Shown here one piece after another: positions 1 to 12,348 of a stretch of 64,000 nucleotides of DNA. The position numbers and the translations under genes were made by a program. How positions within the stretch are numbered: position 1 is the stretch's first letter; each line of letters opens with the position of its first letter. A model generated the notes under the pieces. That model was not told the DNA's origin. It saw only the letters and a program-made list of their open reading frames with translations, and ran no database searches. This DNA comes from Spinacia oleracea (Eukaryota; Streptophyta; Magnoliopsida; Caryophyllales; Amaranthaceae), in the NCBI RefSeq assembly GCF_020520425.1, contig NC_079489.1, positions 77,599,310-77,663,309 on the forward strand, written 5' to 3'.

Positions 1-1
1 T

Positions 2-3000
2 CATAGGCAAATTCTTGAGACCAAGCTTAAGAAAGGCGAGCCCGTAAGTCCACATGTTCTCAAAATGATTGGACTCATTGAGAATATGAGTCGGCTGGAT
101 CAGCAATTTTCTCAGGAAATGGCTATAGACACCATCCTCCATTCTCTTCATAGCGGGTATGATCAGTTCAAACTGAACTACAGTATGAATAGTCTGGACA
201 AAACGCTCACTGAGCTTCACGGTATGCTGAAGACCGCTGAAAAGACGCTCAAAAGTGATAAGCAGGATGTGCTTATGGTGCGTGGGGGCAAGTTCAAGAA
301 ATCTGGAAAGAAGAGGAATGCTAAGAAAGGTGGCAACAAGGCCAGCCCAACTAAGCAAACTGGCGCCAAATCTGTAAAGAGGAAGGTCAGTCAACCCACT
401 TCTGAATCCGAATGCTTCTACTGCAAGAAGAAGGGGCATTGGAAGAGAGATTGCTTGAAGCTAAAGGAAGATCAGAAGAACGGAACAGTAGTTCCATCTT
501 CAGGTATTTTCGTTATAGACTGTATACTTGCTAATTCAACTTCTTGGGTATTAGATACAGGTTGTGGCTCACACTTATGTTCCAATCCACAGGGACTAAG
601 AAGAAGTAGAAAGTTAAGCAAGGGTGAAGTCGACCTACGAGTGTGAAATGGAGCACGGATTGCTGCATTAGCTGTAGGAACTTACTATTTGTCGTTGCCC
701 TCCGGGCTAGTTTTGGAACTGGAAGAATGTTTCCATGTTCCAAGTCTTACTAAAAACATCATTTCAGTTTCTTGCTTAGATGCTAAGGGATTTTCCTTTT
801 TAATAAAAGACAATAGTTGTTCGTTTTATTTTAAAGAGATGTTTTATGGATCTGCTAGATTAGTCAATGGACTTTATTTATTAGATCACGACAAACAAGT
901 ATATAACATAAATACCAAAAAGGCCAAAAAGGATGATTCAGATCTCACCTATCTGTGGCATTGTCGATTAGGCCATATAAACTTGAAACGCTTAGAAAGA
1001 CTTCAAAAGGAAGGAATTCTAGAACCATTTGACTTAGAGGATTATGGTAAATGCGAATCATGTTTACTTGGCAAAATGACAAAGCAACCTTTATCTAAAG
1101 TTGGAGAAAGAGCAAATGAACTATTGGGATTAATCCATACAGATGTATGTGGACCAATGAGTACAAATGCTAGAGGTGGTTTCAGCTACTTTATCACTTT
1201 CACTGATGACTTCAGTAGGTATGGTTATGTCTACCTAATGAAGCATAAGTCTGAATCCTTTGACAAATTCAAGGAATTTCAGAGTGAAGTAGAGAATCAA
1301 TTAGGCAAGAAGATTAAAGCACTGCGGTCTGATAGAGGCGGTGAATATCTGAGCTATGAATTTGATGACCATCTGAAAGAATGTGGAATTCTATCAGAAT
1401 TGACTCCTCCTGGAACACCACAATGGAACGGTGTGTCAGAACGGAGGAACAGAACCTTGCTAGACATGGTCAGGTCAATGATGGGTCAGGCCGAACTTCC
1501 ATTAGAATTTTGGGGACATGCACTAAATACAGCTGCACTCACTATAAATAGAGCTCCGTCTAAAGCTGTCGAAAAGACTCCATACGAATTATGGTTTGGA
1601 AAGCCTCCAAATGTGTCTTTTCTTAAGATTTGGGGATGTGAAGTATACGTCAAACGATTAATTTCAGACAAACTTCATCCAAAATCTGACAAATGTATCC
1701 TTGTGGGCTATCCAAAGAAAACAAAGGGGTATTACTTCTACAATACATCTGAGAACAAAGTGTTTGTTGCTCGAGATGGTGTCTTTTTGGAGAAAGATCA
1801 CATTTCCAAAATGACAAGTGGGAGAAAAGTAGACCTCGAAGAAATTCGAGTCGAACAACAAACTCTAGAGAATGCTCAAGATGACATTCAGGATGAAACT
1901 CAGAGATCTTTAGAAGAATCTGGTGAGAATCATGGTCAATCTAGAAATGTTACCCCGCGTAGATCGCAAAGATATAGATCTCAACCGGAAAGGTACTTAG
2001 GTATTTTGACGAACGAGAGCTATGACGTTCTATTACTTGAAAGTGATGAACCTGCGACTTACAAACAAGCTATGACGAGCCCTAGCTCCAAGCAATGGCA
2101 AGAAGCCATGCAATCTGAATTGGACTCCATGTCTGAAAACCAAGTATGGGATTTGGTCGATTTGCCAGATGGATACCAAGCCATTGGAAGCAAATGGGTT
2201 TTCAAACTGAAAAAGGACAAGGATGGGAAACTTGAAGTTTTCAAAGCTAGATTGGTTGCAAAAGGTTACAGGCAAGTCCACGGTGTGGACTACGATGAAA
2301 CCTTTTCACCCGTTGCAATGCTAAAGTCTATTCGGATAATGTTAGCAATCGCTGCATATTACGATTACGAAATATGGCAGATGGATGTCAAAACTGCTTT
2401 CTTAAACGACGTTTTAACAGAAACTGTGTTTATGACACAGCCTGAAGGTTTTGAGGATCCAAAGAATGCTAAAAAGGTATTCAAGCTAAAGAAATCAATC
2501 TACGGATTGAAGCAGGCATCCAGGAGCTGGAATATACGTTTTGATGAAGCAGTCAAGGACTTTGGTTTCATCAAGAACGCAGATGAATCTTGTGTATACA
2601 AGAAGGTCAGTGGGAGCAAAATTTCTTTCCTAGTATTATATGTCGACGACATATTGCTTATCGGAAATGACATTCCTATGTTGAATTCTGTCAAGATTTG
2701 GCTTGGGAAATGTTTTTCGATGAAGGATCTAGGAGAAGCACAGTACATATTGGGCATCAAGATTTACAGAGATAGATCTAAAAGGATGATTGGACTTAGT
2801 CAAAGCACTTATATCAATAAGGTGCTTGATAGGTTCAAGATGGCGGACTCCAAGCGAGGCTACCTACCCATGTCTCATGGAATGATTCTAAGCAAGACTC
2901 AGTGCCCAAAAACACTTGATGAGCGTAGACGAATGAATGGGATTCCATATGCATCATTGATTGGTTCAATAATGTATGCTATGATATGTACACGCCCGGA

Positions 3001-3619
3001 TGTTGCGTACGCACTCAGTGCTACGAGCAGATACCAGTCAGACCCAGGAGAGGCGCATTGGACTGCTGCCAAGAACATTCTGAAGTACCTGAAAAGGCAC
3101 AAAGATGACTTCCTGGTCTATGGTGGAGATGATGAATTAATTGTTAAAGGCTATACGGACGCAAGTTTCCAAACCGACAAAGATGATTTCAGATCACAGT
3201 CTGGGTTTGTCTTCTGCCTCAACGGAGGAGCAGTAAGCTGGAAAAGTGCTAAGCAAAGCACCATTGCGGATTCTACAACTGAAGCAGAGTATATTGCTGC
3301 ACATGAAGCAGCAAAGGAAGCTATATGGCTAAGGAAGTTCATAGGTGAACTTGGTGTAGTCCCCTCCATTAAAGGACCAATAGCCCTGTATTGTGACAAT
3401 AACGGAGCTATCGCACAGGCAAAAGAGCCTAGACACCACCAGAGAGTCAAGCATGTACTTCGTAGATTTCACCTTCTACGAGAGTTCGTTGAAAGAAAAG
3501 AAGTCGAGATAAGCAAAATTGGAACTGATGACAACATATCAGATCCATTAACTAAACCTCTGCCGCAGGCGAAGCACAACTCGCACACTGCAGCTATGGG
3601 AATCAAGCATATTGGATAA
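2..3619 (+). pseudogene. Copia-1 gag-pol polyprotein, one nonsense codon
   Basis: The frame is open from base 2, which is inside gag, and is broken only by TGA at 644-646, where Copia-2 has a GGA glycine codon. It then runs on in the same frame to TAA at 3617-3619. Landmarks are a CCHC zinc knuckle (CFYCKKKGHWKRDC, about 413-456), an aspartic protease DTGCGSH (about 555), the integrase HHCC zinc finger and a catalytic D-D-E set (TDVCGP, SDRGGEY, SERRN), the reverse transcriptase YVDD box at 2639-2650, and the RNase H motifs YTDAS and TEAEYIA (3150-3300). The product would normally make virus-like particles, copy the element RNA into DNA and integrate it. One substitution in the protease region stops translation before the protease active unit is complete, so this copy is probably not autonomous. 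Everything downstream looks intact. Confidence 0.95.
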
Positions 3620-4476
3620 TGGCTTTGATGTCTCTGTTTAATGTTTTGAAGTTTTAGAGTTTAAATCTTTGTAAAACATTATTGGTTAATCATTCGCAAT
3701 AAATGAAAAGAATTCATTTTTCCATTTAATTTGTGGTTTATTAAATGATGAGTCCCTTCAATTTGACGATATATTCAAGATAGACTGTCAGGACCAGTCC
3801 TGTGACTAAGAAATGTCTATCAAGTGAACTTGAATATCAAAGGTTGAAAATGGTCCCTAGTCGGAGTTTTCTATAAAAATTGGACGCATAGAAAATGTTA
3901 GACGATTAGAATGCAAGATGACTAGTAGTTCTCTTTCTTGAACTATGTGGACATGGCAATGTCATAATCATTTGCATAGATACTTACTTTGGGAAGACTA
4001 GTATCGGACAAGACCTATGAAACTTTACTGTAAGAGATGAAAGTCTGTCATAAGTAAATTTCATTAAATTATTAGACACTAAATCCTCAATACCTGAGTG
4101 ATTTGAGATTACTTGTTTGAGAACTGGTTGCTTTGACGTTGACCAACCGTCGCACCGTAAAAGGAGGCTATAAAGGCAACGCTCAGGTAATCACCTATCA
4201 AACGAAGTCTAATCTCAAGATCGCAAGATTGGGATTGTCCTCCCATAAATCGGGATGAGATGCTTAAAAGTTGTACAAGGCCACTCGGAGAGCTAGAAAC
4301 TGTGAAATGCATGGCCGTGCTCGGATGAATCATAGGCTATGATTATCTGTTTATTTGATCAGTTGAACTCTGAAACCGAGGAACACCTCTGGACATAATA
4401 AGGATGACAACTCTTACCTTATGTTCAAGAGAAAGCATCGAGCGACAAAAGAATTAGGAAATGCACACTTGTCCCT
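3620..4476 (+). other. Copia-1 3' untranslated region
   Basis: About 860 bp of non-coding sequence lie between the pol stop and the polypurine tract. It is nearly identical in Copia-2 (27595-28442) and largely in Copia-3 (about 36020-36745), even though Copia-3 coding sequence has decayed. Conservation of a non-coding stretch this long suggests a role in cis, for example in packaging or reverse transcription. An antisense open frame of 74 codons (4109-4333, minus strand) is kept in all three copies but has no recognisable family. Confidence 0.7.
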
Positions 4477-4493
4477 AAGGACAAGTGGGAGAC
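4477..4493 (+). promoter_or_regulatory. Copia-1 polypurine tract
   Basis: The purine-rich AAGGACAAGTGGGAGAC directly abuts the 3' LTR. This is the expected position and composition of the plus-strand primer. The same string sits before the 3' LTRs of Copia-2 and Copia-3. Confidence 0.85.
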
Positions 4494-5863
4494 TGAAGGA
4501 AATAATGCCCTTGGTCCAAGTATGCATTCTATGTTAAGTCTAATAAATGCGGTTCAGTATTAATTAACAAGTTAATAATTCAGTGAGATCAAGTGAGCTG
4601 AATGCCTAGCTAGAGGCCGCTCCAGTTCAAGTGGAATTAATGATATTAATCCACAGCTTACTCTTGACTGAACCCGTAGGGTCACACAAATAGTACGTAA
4701 ACGGATCAAGTATTTAATGGCATTAGATACTCCATCTATGGATATTCGGAATCGACGGATCTTGGTTTCAGTGGGAGCTGAGATCGTCACAGGCAAGAAA
4801 TGAATACTCCGGAAACGATGATATTGCCGGAAACGGAAATATGGATCGTATAGGAAATATAAATATTATCCAAGTCGTAGATGTTGCCGGAAACGGAAAC
4901 ATGGTACGTATCGGAAAATATTATCGGAAATGGAAATATTACCAGAATCGGATATATTGCCGGAAACGGAAATATTGTCAGAATCGGAAATATTATCGGA
5001 ATCGGAAAATAATTCCGGAAACGGAAATATTAAATATTTGTTCGAAACGGAAATTGATTCCGGAATCGGAAATATTAAATATTGTTCGTATCGGAAATGA
5101 ATTCCGGAACCGGGAATTTAATCGGAAGCGTATCGTACGAATTAGCATCGGACGAGGCCTGCCGGACGAAGGCCCAGCACGAAGTCGGGCCATCGCCCAG
5201 CAAGCCAAACGCGTGCCCAGCCAAGGCAGCGCCCAGGCCCACCGCAAGGCAGGCCCAGCGCGCGCCTATGGCCATGGGCCTCGCTGCGTGGGCTGCTGCT
5301 CGCACGCAAGCATGGGCGGCCCTCGTGGCTGCCGTGTGTGTGTGTGAGTTTGTGTTCATGCACGATTCCTAAAACTATTAGAATTAGTATATGATTAAAT
5401 TCCTATTCCTAAAAGCATAAATTAATTAATTAGAGTTCTTATAGGATTCTAAGTTTAATTAATTCGTATCCTACTAGGATTCCAATTCCCTTTCCATAAC
5501 TCTATAAATACGTGCCTAGGGTCACATATTTTAGAGAGAATTCAAGTATTCAAAGTGAGTTTTGAGAGAAAAATTCAGCCATATTCCTTGCTCAATAGTG
5601 CCGAAAATTCTAGTACCTTAAGGGCGATTCTAGTTGGTCAATCTTAAGGCGGATCCGGACGTGCTGTGGACTATCTACGGAGGGACGACACTTGGAGTCC
5701 TAAAGACTTGTTCTTGTTCGGTTCGGGCGCAGCTAGGGAAGGCACGCAACAAAGAGTATGCATCTAAATTATGCTATATAATTATGTGTAAATAATATGT
5801 ATTCCTGGCTAAATGGTTGTTTCCGCATGATTTATGAATTGTCATATGTATCATAACCTATCA
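4494..5863 (+). repeat. Copia-1 3' LTR (1370 bp)
   Basis: It starts TGAAGGAAATAATGCCC and ends ATAACCTATCA, where the sister LTRs end CCTAACA. Inside are an array of CGGAAATATT-type short repeats (about 4765-5120), a GC-rich island (about 5150-5340), a TATA box, and a hairpin-forming CCTTAAG...CTTAAGG downstream of the presumed start site. The boundaries come from alignment with both Copia-2 LTRs. Confidence 0.93.
5502..5510 (+). promoter_or_regulatory. TATA box in Copia-1 3' LTR
   Basis: CTATAAATA lies about 1008 bp into the LTR and matches the other LTR copies at the same offset. It is the best candidate core promoter of the element. In a 3' LTR it could drive read-out transcription into 5864 onward. 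Confidence 0.6.
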
Positions 5864-6051
5864 CCTACATCTTTCTTCGTCTATTAAATCCATGTTTGCA
5901 AATATTTATAAGTATGTTTCTAATTCTACATTTTATACAAGTATGTTTCTAATTAACTCAAGAGATTGTATCTCGTGCTTTGGAATTAATTTACATCGGT
6001 GATTTTCATATCTTGGGGGACCGTGCGCGCTAGCGCACGGTCCAACAACTA
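5864..6051. other. Unassigned spacer with a perfect inverted repeat
   Basis: This AT-rich sequence lies between the Copia-1 LTR and the Gypsy LTR fragment. No gene or known repeat was recognised. At 6018-6043 there is a perfect 11-bp inverted repeat (GGACCGTGCGC / GCGCACGGTCC) with a four-base loop, a few bases from the breakpoint of the next element. Confidence 0.5.
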
Positions 6052-6934
6052 GTTACAAGAAACACATGATCTCGATAATGACATATCATAAAAATCTAAG
6101 ATCTTAATGGAAGTTTTGAAATGGGAATTAATACAATTGTACACAGGGAATACGTAAGGGAAGGTTTAAACAAAACATATTACATACTCAAGTTCAAAAG
6201 CATGGTTCATGTGTATAATATAAAAGTCACGAAAGAATTAACTCAAACATCATAGTCCTAAATATGATACTACGCGGACAATACAACTATACTCTAATCT
6301 CCTTATTCGCTAGTTAACGGATTAAACCTAAACGAGGACAACCATTAGTTACCTTGACCGACTAGAGGAGAGAAGATTACGAGCGATGCGATCGACTAAG
6401 CGTTTCCCAGATCAATGCCGTTCTTACTTTCGGCTCCTTCGCATATAGCACAATGTAAAAATAAAGAAAAGAAAGAGGAACTTAAACATTGTTTAAAGTT
6501 GAATAAGAGTGAGGAAATAAGAAGGAAGGTGAAATGAATTTGGGTTAAAATACTCTTAAGGAACACCAAGAGGAATGAGATCGAGGAGTTGAAAGAATTG
6601 AAAAGTATAAGCCAAATCATTAATACGAGAGTTAGAGAACATATGAAAAGTTAGAGCTATTAAGATTGGAAATCAAATAAATCGGTTAAGGGTGAGATAC
6701 TCAAAGGTTTAAAGAACAACTAATTAATTACTTTATTATTATTAAATCATACCAATAAAAAAATGAAATATACTAATGCGTTTAATAAAAACTAGTTAGT
6801 TCAAAATGATAATAATGGATAAGAAAATCAATATCAACTAATTGTTAAATAAAGTATAATATGATTAATTAAAATAGGAAAATATATAGAAGGATAAAGT
6901 TTTTAAGATATTAATATATTTTAGAAACACCAAG
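6052..6934 (-). mobile_element. Fragment of a Gypsy-type LTR (883 bp)
   Basis: This stretch is about 99% identical by eye to 40872-41755, which is inside the complete LTR at 39647-41771. It lacks the first roughly 1225 bp of that LTR (plus-strand order) and its last roughly 16 bp, and is joined directly to a truncated Copia-3 LTR. It may be the remnant of the second LTR of the same minus-strand element, cut by a deletion. Confidence 0.8.
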
Positions 6935-6939
6935 TATTT

Positions 6940-8137
6940 AAACGGATCAAGTATTTAATGGCATTAAATGCTCTATCTATGGATATTCAGAATCGACGGA
7001 TCTTGGTTTCAGTGGGAGCTGAGATCGTCACAAGCAAGAAATGAATACTCGGGAAACGATGATATTGCCGGAAACGGAAATATGGGTCGTATCGGAAATA
7101 TAAATATTATCCAAGTCGTAGATGTCGCCGGAAACGAAAACATGGTACATATCAGAAAATATTATCGGAAATGGAAATATTGCCGGAATCGGAAATATTG
7201 CCGGAAACGGAAATATTGTCAGAATCGGAAATATTATCGGAATCGGAAAATAATTCCGGAAACGGAAATATTAAATATTTGTTCGAAACGGAAATTAATT
7301 CCGGAATCGGAAATATTAAATATTGTTCGTATCAGAAATGAATTCCGGAACCGGGAATTTTATCGGAAGCGTATCGTACGAATAAGCATCGGACGAGGCC
7401 TGCCGGACGAAGGCCCAGAACGAAGCCAGGCCATCGCCCAGCAAGCAATGGCGCGCCACAACACAGCCCAAGGCTGCGGCAGGCCTACCGCAAGGCAGGC
7501 CTAGCGCGCAGCTAAGGCCATGGCAGCCTCGTGGGCTGCGGTAGCTCGCATGGGCTTCGTGGGCGTGTGGGTTGTGCGCGGGCATGGCCTGCATGCTTGC
7601 GGGTCATGCTCGTGTGTGTATTTGTGTCCATGCATAATTCCTAAATCTATTAGGATTTGGTGTGTGATTAAATTCCTATTCCTATTAGGATTATTTAATT
7701 AATTAGAGTCCTTGTAGGATTCTAAGTTTAATTAAATCGTATCCTACTAGGATTCCAATTCCCTTTCCAAACCTCTATAAATAAGGGCCTAGGGTCATAA
7801 TTTATACACACGATTGAAGTATTCAAAGGGTAAGTTTTTGAAAGAAAATTCAGCCACACTCTTGCACTAATAGCCGAAAATTCCTAAGCACCTTAAGGGC
7901 GATTCTAGATGGTCAATCTTGAGGCGGATCCGGACGTACTGTGGACTATCTACGGAGGGACGATACTTGGAGTCCTAAAGACTTGTTCTTGTTCGGTTCG
8001 GGCGCAGTTAGGGAAGGCACACTACAAAGTGTATGCATCTATACTATGCTAAATGATTATGTGTAAATAATATGCTTTCCTCGCTTTATGGTTTTTCCGC
8101 ATGATTTATGTATTATCATATGTATCATAACCTAACA
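6940..8137 (+). repeat. Copia-3 5' LTR, 5'-truncated
   Basis: These 1198 bp align without net length change to 36968-38165 of the 3' LTR. The first 205 bp are missing, and the junction with the Gypsy LTR fragment lies near AGTA at 6933-6936. By-eye comparison with the 3' LTR gives roughly 32 differences (about 2.7%), many in the CGGAAATATT array. Confidence 0.9.
7775..7783 (+). promoter_or_regulatory. TATA box in Copia-3 5' LTR
   Basis: CTATAAATA sits at the same relative position as in the other LTRs. The 3' LTR copy of this element has CAATAAATA instead (37803-37811). Confidence 0.55.
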
Positions 8138-8138
8138 G

Positions 8139-8152
8139 TGGTATCACGAGCC
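8139..8152 (+). promoter_or_regulatory. Primer-binding site of Copia-3
   Basis: TGGTATCACGAGCC begins one base after the LTR end. TGGTATCA complements the 3' end of plant initiator tRNA-Met. The usual plant site reads TGGTATCAGAGCC, so one extra C is present here and in Copia-2. Confidence 0.8.
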
Positions 8153-10690
8153 ACTTATTATTTTCATAATCTAAATTGCATAAACATGGTTAAATATTAA
8201 AAATTTGCAAGAATTAAAAGGGGTGATTAATTTTCGTAATTGTTAATTAATTGCAAATTGCGTTTATTTAATTATACGTACGCAGTTTTTCGGCAGTTTC
8301 TTCGTTACTCATCCAAATAGAGTGATTTTTGTGTCAATTCCGCATGTAAAAGGCATTCTAAAATTTTGACAAAATCAGCATTTTTCGGCCGAAGCCAGAA
8401 TTCTCAAATTCGAAGCCTAACTATGACTTTTAGGAGGTTTTAGTTTTTCGAACGCAAAATTTCGTAAATTTAAGATGTTAAATTAAATATTTGCGATTCT
8501 TGTTGATAAATCTTGAATTTTTGATTGACCTACTGTATATGTTTAACAAGTTTAAAAGCCTAGCCTTGTTAATTATGCAATCTAATTTGTAATTATGATT
8601 AATTTGTTGAAAATTGGAATAATTTAGAATTAATTTGATTTTCATAATTAGTTAATAATTTAATTAGATACCTATGATTAAAAATCACCATAAAAATTGT
8701 AAATTTGTGTTAAATTTTAAATTTTTATGACCTAGACTTGAATCCATGTTAATCGGAAATCAATTAATTAATAAATTTTCGATTTTTCGCCCTAAAATTA
8801 TGAAATTAATATGATTTATTAATTTGTCATTAATTTTGAAAATAAAATTTTTAATTTTTATTCAATCGTTCATAAAACTTGCACGCACAAAGCAATGGAC
8901 GCTATGTGTTACCCTTAAGGGGTGTTGTATAGTGCGGGCGTGCGACGACGAGCAAGGGAGCTCGTCGCCCACGCGGTACGAATGCAGCGAGCAAGGCGAT
9001 GGCGCGCGAGCACAAGGCAGTAGCCCTGCCTTGTGTCGAGCGCTGTGCGCGATGGGCGATGGGCGAAGCAATGGCACGCTATGGGCGCGCGAGCGAGCGA
9101 GAGCTGGTCGCCCAGCGATCGCTGCTCTACGCACCACAACGCGTGGCCTCGAGCGAGCGATCGAGCAAGCGAGCGAGCGAGCGATCGAGCGAGCGATGCG
9201 AGGAGCATCGTAGCTACTGCGATGCTATGGGCAGGCAGGCTGCGCGCAAGCGTGGCTTGCCTTGCTGCCTTGCGCGTGGCTGCTGCGACGTTGTGCCATG
9301 GACATCGATGGGTCGTGCACTCGACGGGGCTTAGGCGCAAGCCCAAGTGCTCGTCATGTCACGATTGTCGAGTTTTAAAATTTTAATTTGAAATTTTCAG
9401 TTTACGTAATTTTAATTAATTTTAAAATTAATAATTTAAATTGTTTTCTTGGATTTTAATTTTGAATATTATAATTATAATAAATTTCATTTATTCTAAT
9501 TATTTTACTAAAATTAAAATCATGAATTAATTTAAATACGACTGAAAAATAAATTAAATAAGCGGATTCAATTATAAATTTATATGAGCTTTAAATTTTA
9601 ATTAAATTTGTATGTTTCCGGTTAGACTAGAAATACATTTTTATGTTTAAAATTAGTAAAGCATATGAATTTATTGGTTTAAGTGGGAGCCCTTTTAGTC
9701 ATAAACTCTTGATTAGGTCTACAAATCCTTAAGGTTAAAACAACTTGATTAGAATTAATAAGGACTGAATAATTTGTAGATTATTGGTGCCCTTGATTAA
9801 TTGCTGCAAATGTTTATGTGATGCATAATGTGTTTTACTAACCAGCTATGTGGGCCATTCATGATAATGAATGGGTGAATGGTATATATTGTATATGTAC
9901 AGTTTTGCAGGTTATGAAGTGACTAGTATGGCCCAAATAGGATAGAAAATATGGTCTGCGTACCATTAATTTGAATGTAATTGGTCTAAAGTACCAAAAT
10001 TGTTTTTCAATTCAAATATGGTATGTGTACCATCAAATAGTTGTAATTAGTTTAATTATAGCTTATCCTATTTGAAGAAAATGGTGCCTCCCACGGAGAT
10101 TTTCAAGACGGACTTTGAAGTTGAAGCTTCAAGATGAAGTCGGGCCATACTAGATCACATTTATCTTATGCATGCTTTAAGTTATTTATTGCTTAATTAT
10201 GCATGAGATTGCGGCTTGATTATGTTGCATGATTAAGGATTTTAGTTCACTTAAATCTAACCAACATAGTAAGAGCCTTAAGTTCCAAACTTAAAAATTG
10301 AGTTAAAAGGTGCCATGCCAAAATATACACTTGCTTGGATATCCTTTACATCAATCTAGTAATAGTTTTCGCTCAGCGAGGTGTTACTTATTGGTCCTAA
10401 AGGGGCAAGGTACACAAATAATTGTGAGTACGTGTTAGTTTTGGTGAAACTCAACGATATAACTAAGGAGTCCTTTTATGTCGTGGCAAAATCGATAGGT
10501 TTACCTAATAAGTTCCTAGACGTACCTATCAACCAAGAATAGTTTCTAGACTATTAGCAAAAGGTTTTTGCTTACCTAAAATGTTTTAGGATTGAGTCGA
10601 CAAACTGTGCTTAATTCTTCAATGATTTTAGGGTCTTGGAATCATTTTATTCACACCTGCCGGAACAATAAATTCGAATAAGATTCTAAT
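8153..10690 (+). other. Copia-3 leader
   Basis: This AT-rich untranslated leader of about 2.5 kb matches 20905-23560 of Copia-2 almost base for base apart from the GC island. It holds no credible gene. Its conservation contrasts sharply with the decayed gag-pol that follows, and packaging signals would be expected here. Confidence 0.75.
8930..9345 (+). repeat. GC-rich hypervariable island in the Copia-3 leader
   Basis: About 415 bp of GC-rich sequence lie in an otherwise AT-rich leader, with GCGA/GAGC short repeats at about 9152-9203. The equivalent island in Copia-2 (21665-22235) is longer and differs strongly in its middle, though both edges align. Open frames occur on both strands, are rich in Ala, Arg, Ser and Glu, and look like by-products of the repeats. 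Confidence 0.65.
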
Positions 10691-12348
10691 AACTTGTTTA
10701 AATTGCATGATTGCTTTTCAAGTTATTACTCATGATAAATGTTTAGACTTTGCATGCTTCAATGTATGTTTTAATTACTGTTTATAATTAAATATCTTGC
10801 ACTGCAATAAATCCTTTTAGAAAGGTAACAGTAAATTTCCTCGATTGGTAGTGAATCCAAGAACGATTCACGGAAATGAGAGAAAATGAGCAATTTAAAA
10901 TGTACGTTTCTTATATCGACTTTTATGGTTGTTTTCGAATATCAAAATCGAATGGCAAACCAATTGGTGCTTGTGAATTCAAAATACAATGTAGTTTTGA
11001 GATCATAAAGCATTGAGTTTAAACGCTCAGCCTTACCAATGGTTAACAACCTAATATCTTTGTCCATTTATTTCTCGAATGAGTCTAGTCCCTAGACATT
11101 CGAATAGATTGATGCTTAGAGAACTTTAGAAGCTTCTGGTAAGATCATCTAGTTGAAACAGAATATTTAACATAAATAAAATGGTAAGAACTCTGTTGGA
11201 ATGACATCGGACATGTCTAAACAAAGTATAAAAGTCAACGCTAGAGAATTCAATTCTTAAGGCTATTAGAAAGGGTACAAGAAATAGGAAAACGAGGAAC
11301 AAATGAAAGGAATTTACAATTCCGTTTCTACCTATAAGTTTATGTTTAAAGAGAAGTAACCTAGAAATCAAACTTCCTTGGTATCACATACCGCTTGAGG
11401 TTCTTACTTTGGTAATAACTCAAACAATGGAAGCTAGGCTACACTAATGAGCTACAAATGGGAAATGAAGCATGGCAATGCTACATTAGTTGTAGGGTCA
11501 TCTAGTTTGTTTTAAGTCCTTTCAAAGGCTGGAACTTGATGGCTATTTTGTTCCATAATCAGCATACCTAAATTTCTGCTTCAAACACAGAAAACTCACA
11601 TTCAAGGAAAACAAAAACAATGTTTGTTTGTTTATTTGAAATGGTCATTTACGGGTTGAGTCAATATGCTTGATTAAAACAAACAACTCTTTAACAATAA
11701 AAACTTTACTAGGTTCAAATCAACCCCTTGATTTGAGTTCCACTAATCTTTGGCATTGTTGCTTAGACCATATCAACAAGTTAACGTTCTAAAGCTCTAT
11801 TTTGATGGACTTTGAAAGTTGATTGATTTCTAGATCAATTCAAGACAAGCTAGTCTTACTTGTTGAAAGTAACCAAAGATATGAACTATTGTTAGAACAC
11901 CTAGACAATAGAGTTCAAAGCTAAAGAGAGATTTTATGACTTTTTTCACCTAAATTGGAGTGAATAATGGTTTATTTACTCAATGTGATATAAGTTTGAA
12001 TCTGTTTGGCTAGTTCAAAGATTCGGAAGTATGAAATCCACTTGGCAAGAAATCATAAAGATCTAGGTTAGATCATGTTAATGATTACTTGAAACCAAAT
12101 ATGATCATCAATGATTGTGTAATGTAATTTCATGATCTAGCTCCATAAGATATGGCATATCTAAAATGGAATGATGGAAGTCAATTAGTACTTGATTCGA
12201 TCAATGATGAATCATTAAGAATTTTCCTATAATTTCTAAACAAAATGCTCAACTACCACCAAACTAAACCAAATTCGTCAAATCTATTGAAAAGCAATTT
12301 CAAAATATCTTTTCTTAATATATCTAAAGAGTTCCTAAACTCAGTGGG
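10691..12348 (+). pseudogene. Copia-3 gag-pol remnant, first part
   Basis: Decayed gag, protease and start of integrase. Patches align with Copia-2, for example GGGAAATGAAGCATGGCAATG at 11460 against the protease region, and a TTTGGCATTGTTGCTTAGAC patch near 11749 against the integrase HCRLGH segment. Every frame has many stops. It continues at 33663 beyond the Tat-like insertion. Confidence 0.75.

Larger units (their letters stand above)
1..5863 (+). mobile_element. Copia-1: Ty1/Copia LTR retrotransposon, 3' part
   Basis: This is the 3' portion of a Ty1/Copia element whose 5' LTR and start of gag lie outside the window. In order it holds gag (zinc knuckle), protease, integrase, reverse transcriptase and RNase H in one frame, a long 3' untranslated region, a polypurine tract and a 3' LTR. 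The order integrase before reverse transcriptase defines Copia. It is almost identical to Copia-2 at 19512-29837 over all shared parts. The target duplication cannot be tested because the left end is missing. CCTAC follows the LTR on the right. Confidence 0.95.

Noticed and set aside
4841..5372. Overlapping open frames of 70-170 codons through the LTR repeat array (also at 6968-7594, 20011-20363, 28959-29311 and 36996-37663)
   Set aside because: They exist on both strands, are made of CGGAAATATT repeats and the GC island, and change frame between copies. They are by-products of repeat structure.
8824..9386. Ala/Arg/Ser-rich frames in the leader GC islands (also 21585-22261), up to 194 codons
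   Set aside because: High GC removes stop codons in all frames; several frames overlap on both strands; no conserved protein between the two islands.
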